24,618 bases of DNA from JBIOJB01 sp044450465 (GTDB lineage Bacteria > Chloroflexota > Dormibacteria > Dormibacterales > Dormibacteraceae). This document shows, piece after piece, positions 9,201-17,746 of the stretch (its first letter is position 1; every line of letters starts with the position of its first letter). The stretch covers positions 1 through 24,618 of the forward strand of contig JBIOJB010000043.1 in NCBI GenBank assembly GCA_044450465.1, written 5' to 3'. A program made the position numbers and the translations under genes. The notes beneath the pieces are model-generated. The model was not told the DNA's origin. It was given only the letters and a program-made list of their open reading frames with translations, and made no database searches.

Positions 9201-10382
9201 TCAGAACTCCGCGATTCGCCGGAGCCGCGTCAGCGCGATTGCTCCTGTAACTGCTCCGAAGCCCAGCATCGCGAGGGTCGGAACCCACACCACCGACAGA
9301 TCGCCGCCGTGGAGATCGCCAAGGCCCCGCAGGAACCACGCCTGCGGAGCGATGAAGGTGAGGCTCGACAGGATGCCCGACGCCTGCGACACCGGAAAGA
9401 AGGTCCCTCCCAGTGCACCAAGCACCACGGAAACGATTGTCTGGATGTTGCCCGCCTGCTCAGCGTCCCGGGAAAAGCTCGCGACCAGTGCCGTCACGCC
9501 AGTTGCCGATAGCACGGCGCCCACGATCAGGATCGCCACTCCAATCGGGTTGCCCCATGACGCGCCGAACAGGAAGCTTGATGCGACAGCGAGCACCGTC
9601 ATGCTGATCACGCCGACGAGGAAGCTCGTCAGCACCTTTCCCAGGAGGATCGATCCTCGAGCTATCGGCGCGGCGAGCAGCCGCGCCATGGTCCCCTCAT
9701 TCCGCTCCTCGAGCAGGCTCATGACCCCGAACTGGACGGTGAAGAAAAGGAAGAACACGGCCATGCCGGCGGCATAGAACGTCTTGAAGTCGAGCTGCTT
9801 GGTCTTGCTCGACAAGTCCTGCACCGCCACAGGAGCCTCCGCGGCCGCCGCCCGGGCGGCGATCGAGGTCAGCTCATCGGGACCAAGAGGGGTGGTGGAG
9901 CGGACCGCGACGGTGGCAACCGACAGCCGTATCCGGTTGAGCTCCGCCGCGTAGCCATCCGCAATGGATCGGGCAATCTCGTTCGATATGGGTGAACCTA
10001 CGTTGCCGATCACCTGCATGGACACCGGGGCATTGGCCTGCACCGCCTGCGAGAAGCCTGCTGGAATGACGATGACCGCGTTCAGCGTTCCGCTGCTCAC
10101 CACGGAGCGCGCATTCGCGACAGTCGCTTCGGAGCGGAACGAAATCTGCCCTCCTTTGTTGATGGGGCCGATAACCTGCTGCACGAAGGCCTGTGCCACC
10201 GGTCCGCCGTCCAGGTCGACGTACCCGAGCGGGGTGGTACCGGTCCCGCCGGCGACGCCGCCGAGGATCGCGTTGAATATGAAGGCCAGCGCGAAAGGCG
10301 CGACGATGGCGATGAGGATGGCTGAGCGGTCACGGATGCGCTGCTTGAGGTCCTTGGTCGCGATCAGAACCGCCGCCCGCAT
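9201..10382 (-). CDS. ABC-2 type transporter permease (first permease of exporter)
   Basis: A 393-residue membrane subunit. The first helix is AILIAIVAPFALAFIFNAIL (near 21-40). An extracytoplasmic domain follows to about residue 205, then five to six helices. Between the second and third helices is the ABC-2 coupling segment LLEERNEGTMARLLAAPI. The large outer domain is typical of ABC-2 permeases of the COG0842 type. The ATG at 10382 is 8 bp downstream of the ATPase stop, and the next permease starts 2 bp after this stop. The three genes 11356-8035 therefore form one tightly packed operon. The exported compound is not revealed by sequence; drugs, lipids and antibiotics are known cargoes of this family. 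Confidence 0.9.
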   Translation of the reverse strand: MRAAVLIATKDLKQRIRDRSAILIAIVAPFALAFIFNAILGGVAGGTGTTPLGYVDLDGGPVAQAFVQQVIGPINKGGQISFRSEATVANARSVVSSGTLNAVIVIPAGFSQAVQANAPVSMQVIGNVGSPISNEIARSIADGYAAELNRIRLSVATVAVRSTTPLGPDELTSIAARAAAAEAPVAVQDLSSKTKQLDFKTFYAAGMAVFFLFFTVQFGVMSLLEERNEGTMARLLAAPIARGSILLGKVLTSFLVGVISMTVLAVASSFLFGASWGNPIGVAILIVGAVLSATGVTALVASFSRDAEQAGNIQTIVSVVLGALGGTFFPVSQASGILSSLTFIAPQAWFLRGLGDLHGGDLSVVWVPTLAMLGFGAVTGAIALTRLRRIAEF

Positions 10383-10390
10383 GAGACCTC

Positions 10391-11356
10391 TCAGTCCCTG
10401 AGCGCCCGGCCGGTCAGATGGAGGAACACCGCTTCGAGGTCGGGCTCGGCCACTTCGACGGATTTGATCGCGACGCCGGCGCCGGCCACCTCCTGAAGGA
10501 TCGCGGGCAGCCGTGTGCGCGCGTCGTCGACCACGAGCTCGAGCCCCCCGTCACTGGCGTCGGCGCTGTGGATCCACGGCTGAGCCTTGAGCGCCTGGAG
10601 CGCTTTCGCAATCTCACCGGTCGCTGCGAGCGTCACCCGATCGCGTTCCCCGACCATTCCAATCAACTCCGGCCGGGTGCCCTCGGCGATCAACTTGCCG
10701 TGGTCGATGATGCCCACCCGATCGCACAGGCGCTCAGCCTCTTCCATGTAGTGCGTCGTGTACAGCACCGCCATGCCGGCCGTCGAAAGCTGTTCGACGC
10801 TCTCCAGGATGGCGTTGCGGCTCTGCGGATCGACGCCGACCGTAGGCTCGTCGAGGATGAGCAGGTTCGGCCGGTTGAGGAGGCCGATGCCGATGTTCAA
10901 CCGGCGCTTCATCCCCCCTGAGTACTTCTTCGTCTGATCTCGGGCACGATCCGCCAGCCCGATCGTCTCCAGAACCTCGCCGGCGCGCTTTTTCGCGTCG
11001 GAGCTGGACATCCCAAAGAGCCGGGCGAAGAAGACCAGGTTCTCGCTCCCGCTCAGGTCGGGATAGATGGCGAGGTCCTGGGGGACGTAACCGATCCTCC
11101 CCTTCAGCTTGATGCTCCTGGTCGTCAGGGGCTGACCCTCAACGAGGATGTCGCCTCCGTCAGGCGCGAGAAGGCCCGCGATCATCGAGATCGTTGTCGT
11201 CTTGCCCGCGCCGTTTGGACCCAGCAGGCCATACGTCTCACCGGCCTCAACGTGAAAGCTGACCCCGTCGACGGCCTGAATGTCGCCGTAGCGACGCCGG
11301 ACGCCTCTGCATTCGAGAACGTGCCCTGCGCCAGCATTGGGATCGCGCGCGCTCAT
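10391..11356 (-). CDS. ABC exporter ATP-binding protein (DrrA-like)
   Basis: Cytoplasmic ATPase of 321 residues that powers the two downstream permeases. Complete nucleotide-binding motifs are visible: Walker A GPNGAGKT (46-53), Q-loop glutamine in GYVPQD (Gln93), signature KYSGGMKRR (144-152), Walker B LLILDE (165-170) and switch histidine in TTHYMEE (His202). The ~90-residue C-terminal extension after the ATPase core is typical of DrrA/CcmA-type drug and lipid exporter ATPases. The ATG at 11356 leaves a 149-bp gap from the upstream operon, which holds an inverted repeat that could terminate that operon. I see no regulator within this three-gene unit. Confidence 0.95.
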   Translation of the reverse strand: MSARDPNAGAGHVLECRGVRRRYGDIQAVDGVSFHVEAGETYGLLGPNGAGKTTTISMIAGLLAPDGGDILVEGQPLTTRSIKLKGRIGYVPQDLAIYPDLSGSENLVFFARLFGMSSSDAKKRAGEVLETIGLADRARDQTKKYSGGMKRRLNIGIGLLNRPNLLILDEPTVGVDPQSRNAILESVEQLSTAGMAVLYTTHYMEEAERLCDRVGIIDHGKLIAEGTRPELIGMVGERDRVTLAATGEIAKALQALKAQPWIHSADASDGGLELVVDDARTRLPAILQEVAGAGVAIKSVEVAEPDLEAVFLHLTGRALRD

Positions 11357-11404
11357 GGTCGAGCTCTTACCTCGTTAACGATTCGGGTGGGCAAGGACCT
11401 GGAG

Positions 11405-11454
11405 AAGCCGGGCGCTCACCGAGCGGTCAATCCGAGGTTAGAGGCGCCCGGCTT
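11405..11454 (-). terminator. Long inverted repeat between the two ABC operons
   Basis: The 11-bp perfect arms AAGCCGGGCGC (11405-11415) and GCGCCCGGCTT (11444-11454) are separated by 28 nt. They lie downstream of the 541-residue permease stop and upstream of the next ATPase gene on the same strand. The arm ends in TT but no longer T-run follows, and the loop is large. It is a plausible terminator of the tetR-ABC operon, or an operator for the second operon. Confidence 0.45.
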
Positions 11455-11505
11455 GCTTGTCAAAGGCGGCACGGCCGCGCCCAGCCCAGCCCGGCCTTGG
11501 CACCG

Positions 11506-13131
11506 TTAAGCGTTTGACACGTCTCGCTGTCTCATCAGTAAAAGGGCGGCGCCGAATCCCAGCGCGAAGATGAGCACCATCCAGAACGCGGACGTCCACG
11601 GGGTGCTGCCGGAAATTGGATTCCCGTACAGATGGAAGATGGACAGGTTCGACAGCCAGTCCGGCAGCTTGAACAGGGGGCCTAGGTCGCCGAGGATGTA
11701 TTCGACCGCCGCGAAGGCGGCCAGGAACGGGACAGCGATCCTTGGCCACCGGCTCGCCACCGCGACACCAAGACCACCGAAAGCCAGCGCGAACGGCCAC
11801 AACAGAGCGGACGCCGTGAAGACGAGGCCGGCGTCCAGGTTGAGGCCGGCTTTGGGCGCCTCCGCGGCGACGCCGATGTAGCCGCCGGCCACGATCAACA
11901 AGCTCGCAATGGCGAATTCCAGGGCGCGCTCAATGACCACCCGCGTTCGCGAGATGGGTGCGCTGAGCAGCATCTCGACGCGCCCTTCCTGGTCCTGCGC
12001 CGACCAGCGCGAGACCTGCACCACCGAATAGCCGGCGAGGAGCAGCAACGCGATCCCGAACCAGACCAGTCCTAAAAGCGCCGTGTACCTCGGTCCTGGT
12101 GAGGCGTTCTGGAAGAGCGAAGCGAGCCTCGGGTCCGAGAAGAGTGCGTCGCCCATCGACTTCGTGATCGACAGCATCAGCGAACCCAGCAGCAAGGTGC
12201 TGACGACCCAGACGGAAAGCCCCACCCGCTGCTCCCAGAGACCCTCTGTGAACGGCGCTCGCAGCAGCAGGTTGCGCGAGGCCACCCGCACGGTGGCGGC
12301 CGTGCGCAGGCCCCAGGCGAGGAGGCCGCTGCCCACGTCACGGCGCTGAAAGATGGGGATCGCCGCGCCGATCAGCGCAGCCGCAACGACGGCCAGGCCG
12401 ATGGTTCCGGCCACGTCGAACGTGCCGCCGGGAGCTGCCGACGACGTCCGCTCCATCCAGTGAAACGGCGACACCACCCCGATCCACGAGGCCGAGTCGA
12501 TGGTGTCCGCCGTCCCGTTGACGACAAACAGAAGTACGAGTGCGCCGATCCCAAACGCTGTCGCGGTCTGGCGCTCCGCGGGTAGCTGTGAGATCAGAAG
12601 CGCGATCGCGTAGCAGGCGAACAGGCCCGTCGCCATGGAAAGTCCCTTCGCGATCTCACCCGTCACGTTGGCGTCCTGCTGCACTGCCGGAGCGATGGCG
12701 CTGATGCCGAACACCATGGCGAGACACGCCACCAGCAAGACGAGACCGAACGCGGCGCTGCGGGCGAGCAGCAACCGCGTCCGTGAAACGCCGGCGGCGA
12801 TCCATTGGTCGGTGAGCCCTCGGTCCTCTTCGGCGCGGCCGATTCCAACGCCTGCGATCCCCGCCCAGACCATCATCATCACGATCGCCCCCGAGAGCCA
12901 CTTGTACTGCTCGTAGCCACCAAGGGTTTCCGGATGCACTGGAATCGGGATGATGAACGCGAACTGCTTGGCCACCAGATCGACCGCATGCCCAAAGGCG
13001 GCCTGCGACGCCGCCGTGGTCCCGGCGGCCTGTAGAAAGGCAGCTCCGTAGAGGAACGAGATCAGGAAACCGCCGACTCCGAAGCCGATCAGGCCGCGGC
13101 GGTGCAGCCGCCAGGCCATCCAGCGGATCAT
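11506..13131 (-). CDS. Double-length ABC exporter permease (polyketide-exporter-like)
   Basis: A 541-residue membrane protein with about twelve predicted helices in two similar halves, each followed by a charged coupling segment. The first is GRAEEDRGLTDQWIAAGVSRTR; the second is SAQDQEGRVEMLLSAPISRTR, split over the helix ends. This arrangement fits the ABC permeases annotated as exporters of polyketide antibiotics, where one chain supplies both halves of the channel. The ATG at 13131 overlaps the upstream ATPase stop (ATGA), implying coupled translation with that partner. The gene sits in a tetR-ATPase-permease unit, a common arrangement for inducible efflux. Substrate unknown. Confidence 0.88.
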   Translation of the reverse strand: MIRWMAWRLHRRGLIGFGVGGFLISFLYGAAFLQAAGTTAASQAAFGHAVDLVAKQFAFIIPIPVHPETLGGYEQYKWLSGAIVMMMVWAGIAGVGIGRAEEDRGLTDQWIAAGVSRTRLLLARSAAFGLVLLVACLAMVFGISAIAPAVQQDANVTGEIAKGLSMATGLFACYAIALLISQLPAERQTATAFGIGALVLLFVVNGTADTIDSASWIGVVSPFHWMERTSSAAPGGTFDVAGTIGLAVVAAALIGAAIPIFQRRDVGSGLLAWGLRTAATVRVASRNLLLRAPFTEGLWEQRVGLSVWVVSTLLLGSLMLSITKSMGDALFSDPRLASLFQNASPGPRYTALLGLVWFGIALLLLAGYSVVQVSRWSAQDQEGRVEMLLSAPISRTRVVIERALEFAIASLLIVAGGYIGVAAEAPKAGLNLDAGLVFTASALLWPFALAFGGLGVAVASRWPRIAVPFLAAFAAVEYILGDLGPLFKLPDWLSNLSIFHLYGNPISGSTPWTSAFWMVLIFALGFGAALLLMRQRDVSNA

Positions 13132-14033
13132 GACGCGGCCACCCTGGGCTCGTCCTCGTAGTAGGTGAGGAAGATGTCCTCCAGGCTCGGTTCGTGGCTG
13201 GTCAGATTGACGACGTGATGCCCGCCCAGAACATCGGCGATAGACTCGAACGAGCCACGCATCGTGAAGGTGACCCGGTGCTGATTGACCTTCACGTCCT
13301 CGATGCCCGCGAGGTGCTCAAACAGCTGCGGCTGCGCGTCGCCCGCGAACTCGACCTCGACACGCCGCACGTGCATCTCGTGGAGCTCCTCGAGACGGGC
13401 GACCTTGACCAGCTTGCCGCGGCGGATGATCCCCACCCGCTCGCAGACATGTTCGACCTCCGACAGCACGTGAGAGGACAGAAACACCGTCGCGCCGTCC
13501 TTCTTCGCCTCCTGAACGAGCTTGAAGAACTCCTGCTGGTTGAGTGGGTCGAGCCCACTGGAAGGTTCGTCGAGGATGAGCAGCTTCGGCCGATGCATGA
13601 ACGCGAGCAGGATCGCGAGCTTTCGCTTGTTTCCGGAGGAGTACTCGCGAAACTTGAGGCCGAGGTCCAGGTCGAAACGCTCCGTGATCTCCTTCACGCG
13701 CTTCTGATCGACCCCGCCGTGCAGCGCGCCAAAGTGACCCGCGATGTCGCGACCTCGCAGGCCGCCGAACTGAGGCAGCTCGCCCGGCACGTAGCCGACC
13801 AGGCGCTTGATCGCGACCGACTGCTTCATGGAGTCGAGGCCGAAGATGGATGCGGACCCCTGCGTGGCGTGAATCAGGCCCATGAGCAGGCGGATCGTGG
13901 TGCTCTTGCCCGCACCGTTCGGCCCGAGGTAGCCGAACACCTCGTTTTCGACCACCTCGAGGTTGAGACCGAACAGGCCCCTCCCGCCGCCGAAGTCCTT
14001 CGTCAGACCTTGAGTCGTGATCGCCGCGGTCAT
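13128..14033 (-). CDS. ABC exporter ATP-binding protein
   Basis: A 301-residue ATPase with Walker A GPNGAGKST (37-45), Walker B LLILDEP (151-157) and switch histidine in SSHVLSE (His188). The signature is the variant EYSSGNKRK rather than SGG, and the Q-loop position reads GYVPGELPQ, with the usual glutamine replaced by glycine. Both variants occur in the COG1131 export ATPases that pair with double-length permeases, so it is probably active. A C-terminal ~85-residue domain follows the core. It starts 23 bp after the TetR gene stop and its stop overlaps the permease ATG, so all three genes likely share the promoter at 14748-14777. Confidence 0.94.
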   Translation of the reverse strand: MTAAITTQGLTKDFGGGRGLFGLNLEVVENEVFGYLGPNGAGKSTTIRLLMGLIHATQGSASIFGLDSMKQSVAIKRLVGYVPGELPQFGGLRGRDIAGHFGALHGGVDQKRVKEITERFDLDLGLKFREYSSGNKRKLAILLAFMHRPKLLILDEPSSGLDPLNQQEFFKLVQEAKKDGATVFLSSHVLSEVEHVCERVGIIRRGKLVKVARLEELHEMHVRRVEVEFAGDAQPQLFEHLAGIEDVKVNQHRVTFTMRGSFESIADVLGGHHVVNLTSHEPSLEDIFLTYYEDEPRVAAS

Positions 14034-14056
14034 CGCGCTGCCTCCTTCACAGGTGC

Positions 14057-14740
14057 TTACCCAAACCAGAACCGCAGGGTCGCCTCGTCCATGAGGGTGA
14101 CCGACCCCTTCGGGATGCCGAGAATCCGTTCGAACGCCTCCGTGAAGGCTGCGTAGGTCCGCAGCACATCGTCGAAACTCATCGTGCCTGCCTGGCGGGC
14201 GAGGAAATGCTGGCCGGCCAGCTCCTGGTAGCCGCGCACCAGGTACAGCATCACCCGCGCCGTTTCGGCAGGCGAGCTCGACGTGACGGTTCCCTCATCG
14301 ATACCCTGGCGGATGATCTGCGCGAGGATCGGCTCCAACCGGCTCGCCGACATCCGCCCAATCTTTTCGCGCACCAGCGCATTGCCGTCGGAGTTCCAGA
14401 CCTCCATCACGGCAAGGACCAGCTCTTTCTGCTCGGCCTTGATGCGAGCGATGCCGCTCAACACTCGCTCCAGCTTTCGCAGGGCGGGCAGGGACGGGTC
14501 GGCGAGGATGGGAGCGACCGCCGCCATCGCGCTGTCAGCGAAGCGCTCGACCACGCCATCGAGAAGGGCCTGCTTGGACTCGAAGTAGTGGTATAGAGCG
14601 CCACGCGAGGCCTCGAGCTTGTCGAGCACGTCCTGGATGCTCATCTGCTCGTAACCCTTGGTCTGGATCAGCTCCTGGGCGACGTCGAGGAAGGCGTCGC
14701 GCCGGCCCTTGTGGATCTCGACATTGAGGGTCCGAGCCAT
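14057..14740 (-). CDS. TetR family transcriptional regulator
   Basis: A 227-residue TetR-type repressor. The N-terminal helix-turn-helix spans roughly residues 12-58, with the recognition region MSIQDVLDKLEASRGALYHY and the characteristic YFESKQALL following it. The rest is a helical ligand-binding and dimerisation domain. It is the first gene of a tetR-ATPase-permease operon and almost certainly regulates that exporter and itself. The ATG lies only about 7 nt downstream of a good -10 element, so the transcript may be leaderless. The inducing ligand cannot be read from sequence. Confidence 0.93.
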   Translation of the reverse strand: MARTLNVEIHKGRRDAFLDVAQELIQTKGYEQMSIQDVLDKLEASRGALYHYFESKQALLDGVVERFADSAMAAVAPILADPSLPALRKLERVLSGIARIKAEQKELVLAVMEVWNSDGNALVREKIGRMSASRLEPILAQIIRQGIDEGTVTSSSPAETARVMLYLVRGYQELAGQHFLARQAGTMSFDDVLRTYAAFTEAFERILGIPKGSVTLMDEATLRFWFG

Positions 14741-14747
14741 CTCATCA

Positions 14748-14777
14748 AGTTTAACCGACCGACTGCCGGTTTATCAA
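14748..14777 (-). promoter_or_regulatory. Promoter with palindromic operator upstream of tetR
   Basis: Read on the minus strand, -35 TTGATA (14777-14772) is followed by 18 nt and then -10 TAAACT (14753-14748), ending 7 nt before the ATG. The spacer holds the inverted repeat AACCG-N9-CGGTT (14753-14771). That is the expected place for a TetR operator that blocks RNA polymerase, so autoregulation is likely. The nucleosidase gene stop overlaps the -35 end. Confidence 0.6.
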
Positions 14778-15485
14778 TCATGGAGGCTCGGTGAGGCCGT
14801 GAACGATTCGGGCCAACAGCTCCGACGCGGTCGACCCGCCGAATCCGAGCACAGCGGCAACGTTGAAGGATTCGTCCGCCGCATCCGAGGTGATGCGCAG
14901 GCCGCCCCACCGCACCCCGTTGGCAAGCGCCACCTGAGCCACAGCCGCCGTCTCCATGTCGAAGCACGCGCCATCAGGAAACTCGCGCAGGATCCCGTCG
15001 CGAACCGCCCTCGACGTGATTATCTGATCGCCGGTCAGTACCAGCCCGGTGCGCACCAGCGTTTGATCCTCGGTCACCAAACGCGCTGACCGGACCAGAC
15101 GCTCAACGATCTCCTCGTCTGCCTGGAACGTCGACACGCCGAGGTCCGGCATCACCCCCCGCGCGGGAGCGATGGGGCGCGCGTCGTAATCGTGCTGCAC
15201 GGCGCCGGTGGCGACGATGAGCCGGCCTGCCCGCGCCCCAGTCTCGACGCCGCCCGCCAGGCCGATGCTGATCAGGGCCACAGGTCGCATGACGTCGCAC
15301 GCGTATTGAGTCGCTCGGGCCGCGGCCACCTTCCCCACCCCGCAGACGATCAGGGCGACGCCGTCGCCCACCCAGGTTGCGAGGCCGGGTGAGCGCCGGC
15401 GCGAGGGCCGAAGCCGTCGTGCCAGCGCGATCGCCTCCACTTCGAGCGCTGCGAGGACGACCAACGGCTGAGCGCGTGAAGTCAT
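14778..15485 (-). CDS. 5'-methylthioadenosine/S-adenosylhomocysteine nucleosidase family
   Basis: A 235-residue member of the PNP/UDP phosphorylase fold that cleaves adenine from methylthioadenosine or S-adenosylhomocysteine. Family residues are visible: the base-proximal glutamate in VLAALEVEA (Glu15), the ribose-contact segment in CFDMETAAVA (Met177-Glu178) and the proposed general acid in ITSDAAD (Asp201). The strand SIGLAGGV (73-80) and TGDQI (151-155) also fit. A futalosine hydrolase-like specificity is possible, as the two are hard to separate by eye. It follows the hemerythrin gene by 9 bp and is probably co-transcribed with it. Confidence 0.88.
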   Translation of the reverse strand: MTSRAQPLVVLAALEVEAIALARRLRPSRRRSPGLATWVGDGVALIVCGVGKVAAARATQYACDVMRPVALISIGLAGGVETGARAGRLIVATGAVQHDYDARPIAPARGVMPDLGVSTFQADEEIVERLVRSARLVTEDQTLVRTGLVLTGDQIITSRAVRDGILREFPDGACFDMETAAVAQVALANGVRWGGLRITSDAADESFNVAAVLGFGGSTASELLARIVHGLTEPP

Positions 15486-15494
15486 TCGGACCGA

Positions 15495-15995
15495 CTAGGT
15501 GGCGGCGGCTCGGGCCTGGTTCCAGAGCTCGCGAACCTCAGCCCATTCGTCCTTATCCAACACCTGCTCCGCCATCGGGAAGAGCACGCTCTCTTCCTTC
15601 TCTATGTGTGGAGGCATGAGGCGACCGATCGCGTCGCCCGCTTCGCAGAGCTTCGCCTCCCAGCCATCTTGATATTGCGACTCGAGCGCAGCCAGCGCCT
15701 CTTCGAACTCGAGCTCGAGCTGGCGGAACCGCGCGTGCTCCTCCATCAGCATCGCTATCGGCCCGGACGAGCTGTCGATGTGGCGCCCAAGCACGGGAAA
15801 AAGCGCCTGCTCCTCCTCGCGAAAGTGCCTCAGCACCTCGCCCTGGATCTCATGGCGCAGATCTGACAGCTCGTGCATGACTCCGGCACCGGACGCACCC
15901 TCTCGCCGGACGCGGACGACTCCGGCCTCAAGCCTGGTCAACATCGCCTCCGCGTCGCGATGCTGCTGAAGCAGCTCGTTGATGATGGTTCCCAA
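15495..15995 (-). CDS. Hemerythrin HHE cation-binding domain protein
   Basis: A 166-residue four-helix protein with the hemerythrin pattern of histidine and carboxylate ligands for a non-haem di-iron site. These are His12 in LLQQHRD, His57 with Glu61/62 in RHFREEEQALFP, His87 in EEHARFR, and His130 with Glu134/135 in PHIEKEESVLFP. Such proteins sense or bind oxygen, nitric oxide or iron, or take part in iron-sulfur repair; the exact role here is unknown. The start is TTG 15995, which begins the usual GTIINELLQQH N-terminus; no ATG precedes it. It is the upstream gene of the pair with the nucleosidase. Confidence 0.9.
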   Translation of the reverse strand: MGTIINELLQQHRDAEAMLTRLEAGVVRVRREGASGAGVMHELSDLRHEIQGEVLRHFREEEQALFPVLGRHIDSSSGPIAMLMEEHARFRQLELEFEEALAALESQYQDGWEAKLCEAGDAIGRLMPPHIEKEESVLFPMAEQVLDKDEWAEVRELWNQARAAAT

Positions 15996-16079
15996 CCGAC
16001 CCAGCCCTGGCCGGCAGTCTAGTCGAGCCCGCGACCGATCAAAACGGCGCTGAGCTGCCGGCGAGGCGACAGGAACGCG

Positions 16080-16712
16080 TCAGGCCTGAGCTTGGGGCGC
16101 TCGTGCATAAGGTTGGGGCGCAGTGTTTCGGTCACGGAACCAAGCCACCGTCTCAGCGATAGCTTTCGCGAGCGGGGTGGGCTCGATTCCAAGCCGGGCC
16201 TGGGCTTTCGCGCCGGCCACGACAAATGGCTTGTTGAACTCGTAGCGCATCTCGTCGAGCTCCGCGATTGTGGGGTTGAACAGTCCCATGAGCTGGAGCA
16301 CAAAACGCGGGGCAGCACTGACTTTGATGGGAGTGCCGAGTTCCTGCGATATGGTGTGGATGATCTGGCGCGTGGTTTGAGCCGGGGCGTTCGGTATGTG
16401 AAACACCTCGCCCACGACGTCATCGCGGGTACCAAGCGCCACGAGCGTTCGTGCAGCATCGAGAAGGTATGTATAGCTGTGGAGCTGGTCCGGATCTCCA
16501 AGCACCCTGGCCTGCTTGCCGGCTATGGCGGCGCCAATGACGAGATCACCCAGAGGCGACTGGGTTGTGCCCCGAGGGCCGAAATAGTCCGAGGCACGTG
16601 CGGTCGTGACGGCGAGGCGCTCGGTATTGGGCTCGGCGACGGAGTCGTCGAGGGGGATGTGGTAGTCGTTGCCGCCGATCTGGCGGCTGTTGGCCGCGGC
16701 GCCCCGCGGCAA
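16080..16712 (-). pseudogene. NAD-dependent epimerase/dehydratase, N-terminally truncated remnant
   Basis: The frame encodes the C-terminal part of an extended short-chain dehydrogenase/NAD-dependent epimerase. It contains VTTARASDYFGPRG, LGDPDQLHSYTYLLDAAR, FHIPNAPAQTTRQII, LGLFNPTIAELDEMRYEF and a closing LAKAIAETVAWFRDR. Family members have about 130 residues before this point, with the glycine-rich Rossmann loop and the YxxxK catalytic pair. None of these are found here. Only a TTG at 16712 is available, and the upstream in-frame residues do not resemble the family. Another frame over 16700-16822 reads like a lipoprotein signal (LVVLIAAC). I infer a deletion or rearrangement near 16650-16720 leaving a non-functional remnant. 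Confidence 0.7.
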
Positions 16713-16869
16713 GCGGCTATGAGAACCACCAAGCCGAGCGCCAAAGAAATGCGGCTCGCCAGGTGGCCCGAGCGAAACACAGCGCCAGGATCGCCAGCTT
16801 TCAAGATTGGGGCAGGGGCCATCCGCCCTCCGGCAGCGTGACTCCGGACCTATGGGGTCGACGGCAGGG

Positions 16870-17499
16870 CTAGGCGCCTGTAGGGGCGACGATGGGAGGA
16901 GTCGTGTTGTACGAGTCGACGATCATCGTGTAGCCACTGCCGTCTGTTCCCGCATAGACGACCTTGGGGATGTACCCGTCGGATTCCTTGACCCAGAAGT
17001 CGTAGGTCCCACCGTCAACTGCGACCGCCTGGGCGTGCCAGCACTTGACGCCGTTGACCGTATCTTCGCCTAGGTATTTGGTAGGCACAAAGTCATTGGG
17101 GCCAAACGTCGACGGCGTAGAGTGCCATGCCCCGGTGCCGATTCGATAGTACTTCACACCTGCGATGTCGATCTGCTCGTACTGGACGACGCCCAGCGAG
17201 GTCTTGGTATCGATCTTGACGCTCACCTGCAACGCGGCCGGCACGCGGTCGATAACCCCCACGCCGGTCGCGGCGTAAGGCTTGCCCTGGTACACGATGG
17301 TGCCGGTTACGCTGAAGTGCCCGCTCTGCATGGTGGAGTTCCTGGCGGCGTCGGCGATTGAGGCCGCAGTGATCGGGCTGGGCGACGGCTTTGGCGCCGC
17401 TGCCGAGCTTGACGCCGAGCCACATGCGGACCCCACCGCGGTGGCCAGGAGGGAAACCACCACGAGCAACCGGCCGGGCTTGTGCAACAGATCATTCAT
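16870..17499 (-). CDS. Secreted LppX/LprG-like lipoprotein
   Basis: A 209-residue exported protein. The N-terminus has a basic stretch, the hydrophobic core LLVVVSLLATAVGSA and a lipobox-like cysteine at position 26. A low-complexity Ser/Ala/Pro linker (about 27-43) follows. The mature domain, beginning ASIADAARNSTMQSGHFSVTGTI, is beta-rich with alternating polar and aromatic residues. It resembles the LppX_LprAFG-type lipid-carrier lipoproteins of high-GC bacteria, or a generic outer-surface beta domain. The lipobox is weak (Gly at -3). It is monocistronic as far as the sequence shows, and a conserved function is not evident. Confidence 0.75.
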   Translation of the reverse strand: MNDLLHKPGRLLVVVSLLATAVGSACGSASSSAAAPKPSPSPITAASIADAARNSTMQSGHFSVTGTIVYQGKPYAATGVGVIDRVPAALQVSVKIDTKTSLGVVQYEQIDIAGVKYYRIGTGAWHSTPSTFGPNDFVPTKYLGEDTVNGVKCWHAQAVAVDGGTYDFWVKESDGYIPKVVYAGTDGSGYTMIVDSYNTTPPIVAPTGA

Positions 17500-17746
17500 G
17501 AAACGAGGCTAGCCCCCGCTCAAGAGGCGCTAACAGGGGCGTTGGACCCTGCGGCGCGAGGTCCAGAGTCTGGCCACGCCCGCCCGGCTTTTCTGGAGGC
17601 CATCTGGTTCAACGCGCCGCTTTTGTGGTCCCTCAGGGCCGTAGCCAGATTCGAGAGAAGCGCATCACGGGAAGTTGACAGTGTGGGCCGGACGAGGCGG
17701 CTGGGCGGCGCTTTGAGTGGCAGGCCGATATCATTGCGGACCAACG

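Noticed and set aside
13194..14156. Plus-strand 320-codon frame opposite the ABC ATPase
   Set aside because: Antisense shadow of an ATPase with complete Walker motifs; it also runs into the TetR gene.
16523..16822. Minus-strand frame with a lipobox-like LVVLIAAC
   Set aside because: The rest of the frame is low-complexity and out of frame with clear epimerase homology, so I did not list it as a gene, only as part of a junction finding.
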